DNA of 64,000 nucleotides from Chamaelirium japonicum (lineage: Eukaryota; Streptophyta; Magnoliopsida; Liliales; Melanthiaceae): the NCBI GenBank assembly GCA_947650365.1, contig OX393549.1, positions 79,127,533 to 79,191,532 on the forward strand, in the 5' to 3' direction. How positions within the stretch are numbered: the stretch's first letter is position 1; each line of letters starts with the position of its first letter. The position numbers and the translations under genes were made by a program. Below the pieces are notes generated by a model. That model saw only the letters and a program-made list of their open reading frames with translations, made no database searches and was not told the origin of the DNA. This document shows, one piece after another, positions 49,701 through 62,500 of the stretch.

Positions 49701-52700
49701 GCACGAGTTTTCTCTAGTTGTTAGATTTTGGTCCGTTGGGCATGCACTCCAATGAGGCACGTGTTTTCACCAACTGTCGGATTTCTATCCATTAGGCACA
49801 CACTCCAACTTGGGTTTCTTCCTTCTATAAAAACGAATCTAGTTCGCATACGGAGTGGCGGTAGACTCTGTAGATGATTACGTTTGAATCGGACAACGCA
49901 CTGCAATCGAGAGCCTATAAATGTTTGTTAAAGCTGTGATTGTTATATTCTCCGAGGGGTATCTTTGTTCCCCAAACAATGATGATGTCTCACGACTCCT
50001 TGCAATTAGTGAAAGTCGAGGATTCCCAGGCTTGTTAGGAAGCATTGACTACATGCGCTGGAAGTGGAAAAATTATCCGGCGGCGTGGAAAGGTATGTAC
50101 ACTGGCCACATACATGAAGATCGATGAAATATATGTACCGATGAAATATATGCCCCTCTTGTCGGTCATTTTCCTCTTCGGCCGGCCTTTCCAGCAGGGA
50201 AACGCGAGCACACTTCTGGTCGGCCCTTGGTAGGGGGTCGGCAAACGCAATGGTCCGCCTTGGACAACGGGTCGACAGGCAACTCTTTGGTCGACCCTCG
50301 ACAGGGCGTCGATAGATTCCTCACAAGATGCATACCCAGCCGTTTAGGTATCAGAAGCCATGGGTTTGGAGCCAGTCCAGCTCAAACTCATTGTGTTTCT
50401 CACATCAATGGCAGCAGATCGATATTCAAGCTTGGGAGCAATCACCTTAATCGACAAACCCGAGGTCGGCCCTTGGAAAGGGGTCTGCAGACATGATGGT
50501 CGGCCCCAGACAACAGGTCGGTAGACAAACTACTGATCGGTCCTTGACAAGGGGTCGACAGATTATTCTCAAAACTTGTCAAACCACACCGACATCAACA
50601 AAACTGTTTTGCACCATGGAGTCCCAGCTAGCTAGGTTATCACCTGCCTAGCAGGGAGGGGGTAACTGTGGGTGCAAAATCTAGCTAACGCTTGATAGTG
50701 AAGCCCACAGCCCTGCCTGGGGCCCATGAAGATAACCGTGGGATCCGCAGCCCTGCTTGGGGCCCACAAAGATGACTAGAGGATCTACAGCCCTGCCTGG
50801 GGCCCACAAAGACGCCCGTGGGACTCGCAGCCCTACCTGGGGCCCACGAAGATGACCGGAGGATCTACAGCCTTGCCTGGGGCCTACAAATATGCTCGTG
50901 GGACCCACAGCCCTGCCTAGGGCCCACGGAGACAGTGGTGGGCCCACGCCAATTATCTGGGAACTGGTGAACGTCCCTAGATAATTAGCCAAACCCCGGG
51001 TGTTCCTAAGAATATCTCTGAAATATTCTCTTGAATATTCCCAAACCTCTATATATAGCCAATCCTGTAAGAAATTAAGATCGAATTCCATTATTCTCAA
51101 CTCCACTTTCTGTTTACCAGAGCTCTTTGAGCCTTCTGGCCTTCAGACTCTCAAGCCCTCTCCACCCTCTGTCTGCTTGTAAGAAGTACTTCTCGGCTTG
51201 TCGAGAGTAGCTTTACTTTCTCAGAGTTAGTGGATTCAAAGGTTGCGTCTTACCACATAGAGACGTAGGCTTCGGTCGAACTTCGTCATCACATCTTGTG
51301 TCAATTGTCTCTATCTCTTTCTCTATCTCTCTCTTTACTCTACAGTGTATGTGTGACCGCTAAACACGCGATAGCTAGCTAGGCATCTCACAGTGCTACA
51401 CCTCGAAGATTTAACCCTTCAATCGACTATTGGTGGGGGGTTACGTATATATGGCAGCCGAAATCCTCCTCCACAGATATGAGTACCTCGATACCACAAC
51501 TAAAACATGAGACCCAATTGCCCCTCTACTTGTGGATAGCCTCCAAACTCTTTGTAATATATCCAAATTCTAACCAAACACGTACTCTACTAAAACCAAC
51601 ATAATAAGAAACCATAAGAGCTTCTTAAAGCAGCATTGTAGTATATTGGGTTTTTTTTGGTATCCACACCCCGGGTTCGAAACATATCATCGCAACTATG
51701 TCTTTTTCTGGTGATGTAATCAAGCGTATTCGACTGAGACGGCGACCGGCGACGGGCGACAGGAGGCGCCCAAAGGGTGCAACCTAATTCGATTGAAATG
51801 TGCTCTTGGACTACAGATTCTTCGACAAGGCCGCCATCCCGACGGAAGAGGATGAGGTGAAGGAGGCCTCCTCGTCACCGCCGCAGCATCCAAACCCATG
51901 GAAGCTGAGCACCGTTCACCGAGTGGAGGAGCTCAAGTCGGTGTTAAGGATGGGCCCCATCTGGGCCGCCGGCATCCTCGTCATCACCGCCTCCGCCCAG
52001 CAGAACACCTTCTCCCTACAGCAGGCCCGCACCATGGACCGCCGCCTCGCCCCCTCCATCTCCTTCCGCATCCCCCCGGGCTCCATGACCGTCTTCACCA
52101 TGCTCGCCATGCTCACCACCATCGCCCTCTACGACCGCGTCCTCATCCCCACCGCCCGCCGCGTCACCGGCCTCAGCCGCGGCATCTCCTTCCTCCACCG
52201 CATGGGCATCGGCATGGCCATCTCCACCCTCGCCACCCTCGTCGCCGGCTTCGTCGAGGTCCGCCGCAAGCGCACCGCCGCCGCACACGGCCTGCTCGAC
52301 CACGCGGCGGCCGTCGTCCCCATCTCCGTCTTCTGGCTGGTGCCGCAGTACGGGCTGCACGGGATGTCGGAGGCCTTCATATCCATCGGTCACCTCGAGT
52401 TCCTCTACGACCAGGCGCCGGAGAGCATGCGGAGCACCGGCGCCGCCCTCTTCTGGTTGGCGATCTCGGCCGGGAACTACATCAGCACGCTGCTCGTGTC
52501 GGTGGTCCACCGGTACACCGCCGGGCCCGGGGGCGCCAACTGGCTGCCGGATAATCTCAACAGGGGGAGGCTGGAGTACTTATACTGGATCATCACGTCG
52601 CTCCAGATGATGAACCTCGTGTACTACACCATCTGCGCGAGACTCTACACTTACAAGCCGGTACAGCTCCGGCAGAGAGTAGCGGGCGGTGGAGATGGGG

Positions 52701-52726
52701 TGGTGGAGCTGGCGAGCAAGGTGTGA
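46769..52726 (+). CDS. NPF3.1-like: NRT1/PTR-family transporter of the NPF3 subfamily (four exons)
   Basis: Exons: 46,769-46,874, 46,970-47,187, 47,272-47,831 and 51,817-52,726. All introns are GT-AG and the frame is kept, giving 597 aa (591 if the ATG at 46,787, reading MAEETQ, is used). The protein follows Arabidopsis NPF3.1 closely from memory: GGLRTMPFIF, the ExxEK proton-coupling motif (E38-I-S-E41-K42), GAGGIRPCVVAFGADQFDE (~154-172), STVHRVEELKSVLRMGP and YDQAPESMRSTGAALFW, with the expected 12 membrane helices and a central loop. NPF3 proteins are proton-coupled transporters; Arabidopsis NPF3.1 moves nitrate, nitrite and gibberellin, so the substrate here cannot be fixed from sequence. 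The exons are very GC-rich. Nothing looks broken despite the ~4-kb, transposon-filled third intron. Confidence 0.93.
48040..48301. mobile_element. MITE with long inverted ends in NPF3 intron 3
   Basis: The left arm GGTTATTTAGACTTTGCTCC and the right arm GGGGCAAAGTCAAAATAACC are inverted, and the inversion extends to TTAATTAGACTTTACCCCCC / GGGGGTAAAGTCTAATTAAT further in. ~262 bp, non-coding. No clear target duplication. Confidence 0.85.
48302..48858. other. Intronic non-coding stretch
   Basis: A pyrimidine-rich block at 48,350-48,540; no element ends were found. A 74-aa frame at 48,327 is low complexity and is not called. Confidence 0.5.
49043..49486. mobile_element. hAT-type MITE with GGGTCGG-rich interior (copy 5)
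   Basis: Starts TAGGGGTGGCAATGAG, ends AATTGCAAGCCCTA. Flanks ATACCAGG (49,035-49,042) and ATACCAAG (49,487-49,494) form an 8-bp duplication with one mismatch. The interior is dense in GTCGGGTCGGGTCGG and GACCCGTTTA motifs. Confidence 0.92.
49610..49810. repeat. ~56-bp tandem array (about four copies)
   Basis: Units with CAGATTTCTATCCGTTGGGC followed by ACGTATTCCAACGAGGCACG recur near 49,619, 49,674, 49,731 and 49,787. Confidence 0.85.
50170..51475 (+). mobile_element. 3' fragment of the gypsy-like (LARD-type) family with its LTR, in NPF3 intron 3
   Basis: 50,210-50,560 repeats the GGTCGGCC/GGGGTCGACAG array seen before the 3' LTR of the element at 38.3-38.7 kb. The LTR itself runs 50,667-51,475, starting TGTGGGTGCAAAATCTAGC after a GGGAGGGGGTAAC purine tract and ending TCCTCCACA. 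The 5' LTR, gag and other arrays are missing, so this is a truncated copy. It lies in the same orientation as the host gene, and its LTR has a TATA-like CTATATATAG near 51,050. Confidence 0.87.
51476..51816 (+). other. Remainder of NPF3 intron 3
   Basis: Ordinary intronic sequence ending in the CTACAG acceptor; nothing else is recognised. Confidence 0.6.
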
Positions 52727-54205
52727 GGTTGTTGAGCTTCACGACGTGACCTGCTTCTGTTCACTTCTGTTGCTATCTATATAAAAAAAAGAAAAAAAAA
52801 GAGGAGTACCTCACAACATATCATCCCATGAACAGGATCCGATCAGATTTCATTTCTAACAAAGATAATAAAATCAAAATTATCCTCCCCTGTTTCATCT
52901 TCCATCTCTCTCGAGCAGCTCTGGTGGTGGCAGCAGAGGCAATGGTAGCGACGAGTAGCTTCGATGGCGACTTTCGGTTCGATGGTTCGGTTGAGGATCC
53001 TATGTCTAGGGTTCATCCCATGACCTATAGATCTTAGGGTTAGGGTTGACAGCAGCAGCGACGAGCAGTTCGATGGTTCGGTTAGGTGCTTTGCTGGTTC
53101 GATTGCATGGCAAAAGAAAATTTAAAATGTTGTGGAGAGCATTTTTCTCCACAGCATTTCAAAATCCTTCAGATCAACCGATCTTTTTGTCAATGACGGC
53201 TCACTAAATCCCCCTTAAAAAAAAAGTATTTAGCAGTCTGTACATGATCAAAAGATCAAATTGCCTAAAGGATAGCCAAACTGCATGTGTGACGAAAAAA
53301 TCTCTTCCCTTCTATTTTTCATTTAATGCTACTCCATTCAAACCTAAACCTAAACCTGAAATCCTATGCTCCAAACCAAACCAAACTACTCGCCGTCGCC
53401 GACGAGCTAAACCTAAACCTAATTATAAACCCAAGATCTAGAGGTCATGGGATGAACCCTAGACCTAGGAGTTCTAAACCTAATAAAACACGACTGAACC
53501 CCTCCGTCCCTGTTCCTTCTCGTCTCCGCTTCTCGCTGTCGTTGTTGCTCGTGCGATTGAGGAGGAAGGAGGAGGTGGAGGTCGAGGTGCCACTGTTGCC
53601 CGCTACCGTGGTCGTGCCGTTGAGCTGGAAGGAGGAGGCGTCAGGTGACGGAAGACAGTTGACATTTTCGGGTTTGGTAAGTGTAGTATTGGATTTCAGC
53701 AGCCCTTTACACCGAAACCATCTATCGTTGAGGGACTTTAGGCGGACGCCAACTGTTGCCTGTCCTTTTTTCACCACTGCGATCTATTGTCAGGTACCTT
53801 AGACATATAACCCCTAAAAAAACTCATCTTTAGCTAAATATCACAGTCGTTTGTTGACCCAAATCGATTGGTACTAATAAATGACCTCAAATCTACTATC
53901 ACAACTACCTAAAATCAGGCAAGTAATAAATACCGGTCCCTCTTATAAAACCTCTTAAAAACCTACTATAAAGATATTAAAAACCTATTATAAAGATGAT
54001 AAATGCCTATTCAACGGTATTCAATGACCATACTCTTTCTCCTAGTGCCGACATGCATGTCGCTGTCTTAGGCAGCCATCCAAGTACCGGCAAACACAGG
54101 CATTTACTAGTAAATCTTAAAGCACTTATCTCGTCCAAGTGCCAGCAAGCACAGGCAATTACTAGTAAATCTTAAAGCACTTCTCTCCCGCTCTCATCTT
54201 TAAGC

Positions 54206-54207
<2 letters not shown>
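52727..54207. other. NPF3 3' flank and dispersed repeat copies
   Basis: The NPF3 3' end is followed by an A-rich tract at 52,783-52,801; no polyadenylation signal can be fixed. The CTAGGGTTCATCCCATGACC motif appears at 52,995-53,040 (+) and in inverted form at 53,430-53,475. ORFs at 53,326-53,802 overlap on both strands and resemble no family. 54,055-54,180 holds a ~70-bp duplication with GCAAGCACAGGC(A)ATTACTAG / GCAAACACAGGCATTTACTAG. Confidence 0.5.

Positions 54208-54247
<40 letters not shown>
54208..54247. repeat. (CT)20 microsatellite
   Basis: 40 bp of CT dinucleotide. Confidence 0.97.
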
Positions 54248-54250
<3 letters not shown>

Positions 54251-54984
54251 TCAGAGAATCCAAATTCAAATTAAATGGGATTATTTGAATAACATTAAAA
54301 AAAACATGAGAAGAAAACATACTATACAATATTTTAAATTTTTTTTTGAATATCCTTTTTTTGAATCAATCGAACGTTTATTAAAGCGTATAGCCTCCAC
54401 CGTTTCTCACCGTCACCAAACCTAAGCCCAAGATCTATAGGCCATGAGATAAATTCTAGACCTAGAAATTCTAAACCAAACCTAACCTAACCGAACCCCT
54501 CCGGCATCCTCAAGATCGTGTCGATTGCTGCCATCACCGGAGATCGCCATGACTGCTGGTGAAGTCGAAGATGAATGGTGTGGGTCTTTTTGGATTTCTG
54601 ATGAGTGCTACTTCGCTGTCCTGCAACTTCGAGATTCGTACAGTCCGATATTAATCACAAATTAACTCCAAAAAAAAAAAATTCAAATTCTGACATGAGT
54701 AAACAGATGCCCATGCAGGCATTTGCACATCATCCAAACAATAGTGAAACAGATTCATGAGTAGCATGTTCTTCACAATCAACATGGTTCAAATTCAAAC
54801 GGCCAAAATGATGCCTTTATATGATAACCTAGCATTCAACCACAGTAAAGACCATAGTTACTAGTGTTAACATCAAACCATGAATAATGCACCTCAAACC
54901 ATGATAAACTATCCCAACAATCATCCACTAAAACCGCGCCAGTCCTGATCTGCAATCTCCGAACATTGCGGCTACAAGGTCACA
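54248..54984. other. 14-3-3 3' flank / 3' UTR side, with an inverted dispersed repeat copy
   Basis: On the minus strand the 14-3-3 3' UTR should occupy the right part of this stretch, just left of 54,985. At 54,425-54,475 lies a minus-strand copy of the CTAGGGTTCATC-type repeat. No other gene is seen. Confidence 0.5.
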
Positions 54985-57040
<2,056 letters not shown>

Positions 57041-57045
57041 AGACA

Positions 57046-57205
57046 CATTCATAACTTGCAAGCTTTGATGATTCGCCTTGCAACTACTTTTCTGTCTTTG
57101 TGACTACTTTTACACATGCATGACTTGCAAGCTTTGAAGACTCGCCTTGCGACTACTTTTACGGCTTTGTGACTTCTTTAACGCATGCATGACTTGCAAG
57201 TTTTC
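57046..57205. repeat. 69-bp tandem array (about 2.5 copies)
   Basis: The word ACTTGCAAGCTTTGA(A/T)GA recurs at 57,054, 57,123 and (diverged) 57,192, with CGCCTTGCGACTACTTTTAC between. Confidence 0.88.
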
Positions 57206-58150
57206 ATGACTAGTAAGGATTTCTAGATGTGCAAAAGAAAAGAAAGTGAAAGATGTCTCTAGAATTCTAAATAAGAAGTTTTGGATTGATTGACTGATTA
57301 TTGTGAAAACTGTGGATCCAGTCATGTGATTATTACGAGTTGTAGATTTTAGATAAGATACATGAAATATCATATATTTATGGCAGCAAGAATACGGTAT
57401 GGTTGGGAATCAAGAAAATATTTATGCATAAAACAAGATTTGACAAGCACTACACCAAATCATAAAGGAACGCAGGGATAGACAGTCATGTCCATGAATA
57501 ATATTGCTTCTTATTCATTAACCTCAACTTTCCTATATGATCAACATTATGCAACAAATCGGGGATCATGGTAGGTATTCTTGATATTATTGAGACTAAA
57601 GTTACATACATCTAGACAAAGTTATTCTTGAAACTATAATATTTTGGAATAACCACAGTTGACCTAGTGTCTGAATCGTTGATCATTAACCATGTCCCTT
57701 TTCCAGTTCAATGAATGATCTGGGTTTTAAGGCATTGATTCATACTCCACCATACGTACAGTTACTTACATAAGGAGCAATAGCACTAAGAGCAATCACA
57801 CAATCAAGAATTGATATGTCGTGATAAAGATAATTGTTCCCATAAATAACCATGAACATGTCTCCTAAACAGTTTCAAAATTATTTTTCTTTTTTGATGA
57901 GGTTGGTTTCTGAAAAGCCTTTTACAAAAATTTAACCGAAGTAACCAAATCCAAGCCCAAAAACTTGAGACCGGATTTGGACTGACATTACCAACTTTGC
58001 TTAAGGTTTAAGAAACCAAAATCATTAACCTGACACATCATCCCAATTATAACTGGGTTGGTCATATCTAAATTTTGGGCCCACATCTTAATGAGGTTGG
58101 AAATGGGTCAATGGGTACTATACTAGGCATTTATGGCTATCATACCATAC
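57206..58150. other. Non-coding stretch, no gene seen
   Basis: AT-rich, no recognised coding sequence or element ends. Confidence 0.55.
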
Positions 58151-58154
58151 ACTT

Positions 58155-59140
58155 GCCCAATTTCAACCTAAAACCAAGCCTAAGACGGCTCTTTAAAATA
58201 TCACCACAACTATCCCAACTTGCTCTAATTGTCGCATCAATGTTCTTTATTGTATAGGATCGCAATCCATCCTATCTCATACTTTCTTAAACATTAATGC
58301 TGATTGTTTAATCACAAGACTTGATGAAAGACGACAATGCGACGTCTAAAAGAAAATCCAATTGATCATAGGAGAAGTTCCTAACAGTGTTACCAAAATC
58401 ACGAACTTTTTGAAAAAGTCATATTTTAATCGCGACTAATTCCCCAAACGTTCGCTACGGGAATAAATCGCGACTTTTTCAAAAAGTCAAATTTTTTTGA
58501 ATAAATAGCGAATTATGCGTTTTTCCCCGATTTTTTCCCGTCTTTTTCCCAAATGATATATACATTATATATTGCTTAAAAAAATGTTACTGATTTTTTT
58601 TTATTTTTTCCTGTTTTTTTTGTTTTTTTTCCCTTGCGGCCTTTTTCCCGACTTCCAACTTGGTAACATTGGTTCCTAATACCAATTGATCACAATAATC
58701 TAAGAAAGTCAAAATAGAATGAGTTCAAATTTCTTGGGAATTGTCATGATCATTAAAGAGGCCTTAATCATCGCATACCCATTAGGTAGTCCAATTTCAA
58801 CCTAAAACCAGGCCTGAAACAACTCTTCAATATATTGGCATCCCTATTATCCCAACTTTTTGTATTTGTTGCATCCGTTCTCTTTACAAAAATCCACCCT
58901 ATTCTATAACCTTATTCGATAGGCCTCCACCTCATATCGACTATTTAATCTTCAAAAGTTGACTTTGGATGATGAGTACGCCATGGGTAATAGAAAGTCC
59001 GATTGAACATGGGAGATGTTCCTCGAGCAAGCTGATCTCACCAACCTACAAAAATCAGAGAACAAATATTATCTCTTGGGTCCTTGGGCATCGTCACTAT
59101 CATCAAAGTAGCCTAGATCATCCCCTATACATCAAAATCA
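58155..59140. repeat. Tandem duplication of a ~342-bp unit, one copy carrying a hAT MITE
   Basis: The words CAATTTCAACCTAAAACCA, CCCAACTTG(C/T) and GGAGA(A/T)GTTCCT recur in order from 58,155 and from 58,792. After subtraction of the 287-bp MITE and its 8-bp duplication, the offset is about 342 bp. The second unit has no insertion at the matching place (near 59,012). Confidence 0.78.
58385..58671. mobile_element. hAT-type MITE, 287 bp, with a perfect 8-bp duplication
   Basis: Ends CAGTGTTACCAA and TTGGTAACATTG are inverted repeats. GTTCCTAA occurs exactly on both sides (58,377-58,384 and 58,672-58,679). The interior has CGCGACTTTTTCAAAAAGTC-like stretches and T-rich tracts. Confidence 0.93.
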
Positions 59141-59643
59141 TCTGGTAAATATTGTGGCATCAAATCCCTGGGAAATTGTATCGTATTCACTATTCATCCT
59201 CTTGGTGTAGATCTCAAAATTTTCATGAATCGATAAGAGAATTGTACAATCAAGGTATGTGTTATTCTCACAGTATTTACTAGGCCTACAAACAACGCTT
59301 GAGTGACATATATCATTGTTACCCTATTAAAAGGCTTGGACCTAATTCTATTGTTGGTTCAAAAAATTTCTGACCAAGATAGGTTGAAACCATAAAATAA
59401 TAGTTTCTAGTTGAAGATGAAAATGAATAGCAAAATCATAAAGAATTATGTGAATTGGCGATCTATGTTTTCATACCTGCTAAAGAGGTCAAGATGCGTA
59501 CATATTCTTCAACTCAAAAAGGAATTCAAATTAGGGATAATGATGGAAATCAGATAAGGATGCCTATGAAGTAACAATTATTATCGTTTTGTTTGTAGTT
59601 TTAGCTAAAAACCAAGCAACTTGGTGCAAAATAGAGGCAAAGT
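59141..59643. other. Non-coding stretch, no gene seen
   Basis: No ORF or repeat recognised. Confidence 0.55.
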
Positions 59644-59651
59644 AGGTAAAT

Positions 59652-59863
59652 CAATATTTTAAAAAGCGTTGGGTGCTAGACGAGCGGTGGGGGATTGCCT
59701 ACTACCTAAGCACCAAGGTATTTTAAATTAAAAAAAAAAACATCATGTGGCAATAATCGCTTGCCTAGACTGCCTAGCCCGACTCAAAAACACATAGGTG
59801 GCGCCTAGGCCGTCGGCTGGGCGTTTGGGCTAGCGTCCGCCTAAGGCCCTTTATAAAACATTG
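59652..59863. mobile_element. hAT-type MITE, 212 bp
   Basis: Ends CAATATTTTAAAAAGC and (minus strand) CAATGTTTTATAAAGG are inverted. Flanks AGGTAAAT (59,644-59,651) and AGATAAAT (59,864-59,871) make an 8-bp duplication with one mismatch. The right half is GC-rich with CGCCTAGGC-like words. Confidence 0.88.
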
Positions 59864-59871
59864 AGATAAAT

Positions 59872-61250
59872 ATTTTATTTTCATCCAACTTCAGCCCGGT
59901 ATGTTGAAAAAGAAAATGCTTATGGCAAAACATTTTGTTCTAGCTGAGCTTAAACCACGTCTATAAGTAAACTTCAAAGCGATTGTGATTTCACAAACGT
60001 AATGATCAAACACAAACATATTTCAATTAAACATTGTGAAACATCTTATGGAAGACGCAAAAGTGAACTAGCGGGTCATGCACATTAATTATTCACCAAG
60101 CTACATTATGAAATCTTTAACCTTATGACAACTGCTATAAGGACACTTAAACCACCCAAAAGACGATCTTAATAATATCAGAGCTTTTCTTTACAAATCA
60201 ATAATAAGTAGATAAACTTGATAAACCTTATCGTATCAAACACATGTTGATAGGATGAAACATTTAACTAATGAAACTAGGATTTTCCTACACAAATTCA
60301 ATAGAAAACAATAGTGTTTTTATTAACCCTTATAAAAAAAACTCCTAATTTCCCAAGTTAATAGATTCCCATAAACCTCAATCACTATGTGCCCCAAATA
60401 CCTAAGAGTTCCTCCGCAATGTTCTTCCACGGAGGGTGAGTCAAGGCCTAAGACCTTGCCGAAAGCCTAACCCAACCCAATCTTCAAATATATCAACCCA
60501 AACCAACCCAAAACTCGGGTTAGATCGGGTCCAACACGCCCAAGTTGCAGCTCTATTACAAAGCATCTTAGCGCACTTCAGCCTCTTAAAAGCGCTTTTA
60601 GAATGCCCAACTACACAGACGTGCCCTAGATTCATCCAAATAAAAGTATATAATCAATACATAAGCCACTGGTTGAGTCCACCAAGGTCACATACTCACA
60701 TCCTAACCTATTATGGCCTAAAGCAAGCCCAAAATAACTCTTAAATTAAGAAGATTATATTCTAGTTTTGTACATGAATCGAACGGTTACAAGTCTCCTT
60801 TCAATAAAGGGTTTCTTCCATATAGCTCCCTCAAAATATTTTGCACTTGCATACAATGCCCCAAATTTTTGATATTTGCATACAACTCCTTTAAATTTAG
60901 TATATAAGTGCTATAACACATTGAAGTTTTTCAGCTTCTAAATTCACCATGTTTTGTGAATGTAGGCTTCATGGACCAAACAACAATATGTCCATATCCA
61001 AACCACCCAATTTTCAAACCTAAACCCTACAAAACCATGAAAACTAGTCCTCTCGTGGTGACCTCTCCTCCTTCATCTCTTCTTGTGTCATCCAATCTCT
61101 TCCCTTTCTCCACGGTCTGTCTTCACCAGCTCCTCTACAATGCATGCTAACAATTGAACGACAATTGCTTACCCTCCTCCACCTCCTCAATCGCCCAACA
61201 AACTACTGCTATTTTATCCACTGTCCACTACTTTAAAGTCCACCCCTCGC
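59872..61250. other. Non-coding stretch with a fragment of the GGGTCGG-type MITE
   Basis: 60,459-60,556 (CAATCTTCAAATATATCA ... CGCCCAAGTTGCAGC) matches the right end of the MITE at 15,002-15,606. The rest is AT-rich with no gene. Confidence 0.55.
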
Positions 61251-61660
61251 AATTCTCATCACCCCACCCACCCACCCACCCACCACCACCACCAACATAC
61301 ACACCACCACTCTCCCCGCTTCACCTCTCGTTATTTTTTATTCCGTCACTGATAGGGCCTCATCGACTCCATCACTCGACAACCCACACCTCAAAGTCCA
61401 TCCTATGTTGTCCATTTTGCATCCTACTTGCGACCAAGCTACACATACTTCTATACCCTCATGACCCTACCTCCTCCACCGCATCCACCCCAATCTCAAC
61501 CACTCAACCACCACGTCCATCAATCCATCTTATGTTGTCCATTTTGCATCCTACTTGCGACCAAGCCACACCTCCTTCTATACCCCACAACCCTACCTCC
61601 TCCACCGCATCCACCCCAATCTCGACCACTCATTCAAAGCCCTCCCTCATCATTCTCAAA
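61251..61660. repeat. C-rich simple repeat and a 127-bp tandem duplication
   Basis: (CCCA)n/(CCA)n at about 61,260-61,310. Then TATGTTGTCCATTTTGCATC, followed by CTACTTGCGACCAAGC and TCCACCGCATCCACCCCAAT, is repeated with an offset of 127 bp (61,404 and 61,531). A 171-aa open frame spans it but is low complexity (Pro, Thr, Ser, His) and is not called. Confidence 0.8.
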
Positions 61661-62492
61661 ATTAATTGAACCTAATTAGAAGAGGAAGAAACCACAAGTT
61701 CCTTCCATGCGAAAAAAGTGACCTGCATTCCTCTTTCATTCGTGAAAGAGGGCCGACTAAACTTTTTTCCCCTATTTTCTTTTTTTACCCTTTTCCTCTT
61801 TTGATGGGTTTCTTGAATGGAAGAAAAAAGTGGGCTAGCTTGTGCAACAAGGCAGTGGAAAATCTATTGTCAGTGTACTAAAAAATAGTTAATATTGAAT
61901 GAATTAAATTATTATTTTTTTAAATTCTAAGTCTTGTTCCTTTTTTTTCTCTCTTATACTCATTTTCCTCATTTCCTCTTCTAGTCCGAAGTTAAGTTAC
62001 CAAGTCGGAAGTCTGGAAAAAACGGCTAGGGTAGGAGTCAAGAAAATTCAAGATAATCAGAAAAGAGTCGGGTAAAATTCAAGAAAATCATGAATAGGGA
62101 ACATGCAGTGTTCTGAAAGGCTCAAGGCGCACATGAGGTGCAAAGGTCTCCTACACGGACAGAAAAATGGTTTTAGAGTTTTGCAGAAGTTGATACATTG
62201 AGTCATTTACAAGCTAATGTCATTTATAGAACTTCAGTATAGACCAACATAGCACATGACTTCATAAAAGTAGATTCAAAAGGAAAACTACTGAAGACTA
62301 TTTATGAATAAAGGAAATGTACTATACATTAATGGATTCACGTGTATATAAAGACGACCATTAAATCACATTCTAATAACAACCATTGTACTCAGAGAGC
62401 TCCCAAGACATATTAGTATAGATCACTAATTATTAGCTATTATCGATGTAACCAGCTTAGTTCCTCAAGAAATATTTAGATATTGGAGCTAA
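61661..62492. other. Non-coding stretch, no gene seen
   Basis: AT-rich, with T-rich tracts. The last ~90 bp before the hAT element are repeated in diverged form at about 63,240-63,345. Confidence 0.55.
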
Positions 62493-62500
62493 CCAGTATG

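Larger units (their letters stand above)
48859..50140 (+). mobile_element. PIF/Harbinger-type transposon remnant in NPF3 intron 3
   Basis: Starts near GAGCATCTCCAACGG, the usual PIF/Harbinger terminus in plants. At about 49,920-50,130 the translation reads SRLLAISESRGFPGLLGSID and then KWKNYPAAWKGMYTGH, the conserved block of plant PIF-like transposases (RGFPGMLGSIDCMHW, KNCPTAWKGQY). Only this fragment of transposase is left; its right end is lost where the gypsy-like fragment begins. A hAT MITE (49,043-49,486) and a 56-bp array (about 49,610-49,810) lie inside it. Confidence 0.82.
47832..51816 (+). other. Intron 3 of NPF3 (3,985 bp), transposon-filled
   Basis: GTTAGT donor and CTACAG acceptor bracket a series of insertions: a MITE (about 48,040), a Harbinger remnant (48,860-50,140) containing a hAT MITE, and a gypsy-like fragment with LTR (about 50,170-51,475). 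The flanking exons join in frame as ...HLR-FFDKA..., matching the family. Confidence 0.9.

Noticed and set aside
51898-52554. 218-aa and 164-aa ORFs overlapping NPF3 exon 4
   Set aside because: Same cause: shadows of the GC-rich transporter exon.
53326-53802. 158-aa plus and 110-aa minus ORFs
   Set aside because: Mutually antisense, Ser/Leu/Arg-rich, next to a dispersed repeat; no family resemblance.
61154-61669. 171-aa plus-strand ORF
   Set aside because: Pro/Thr/Ser/His-rich translation of simple repeats and a 127-bp duplication; no motif.
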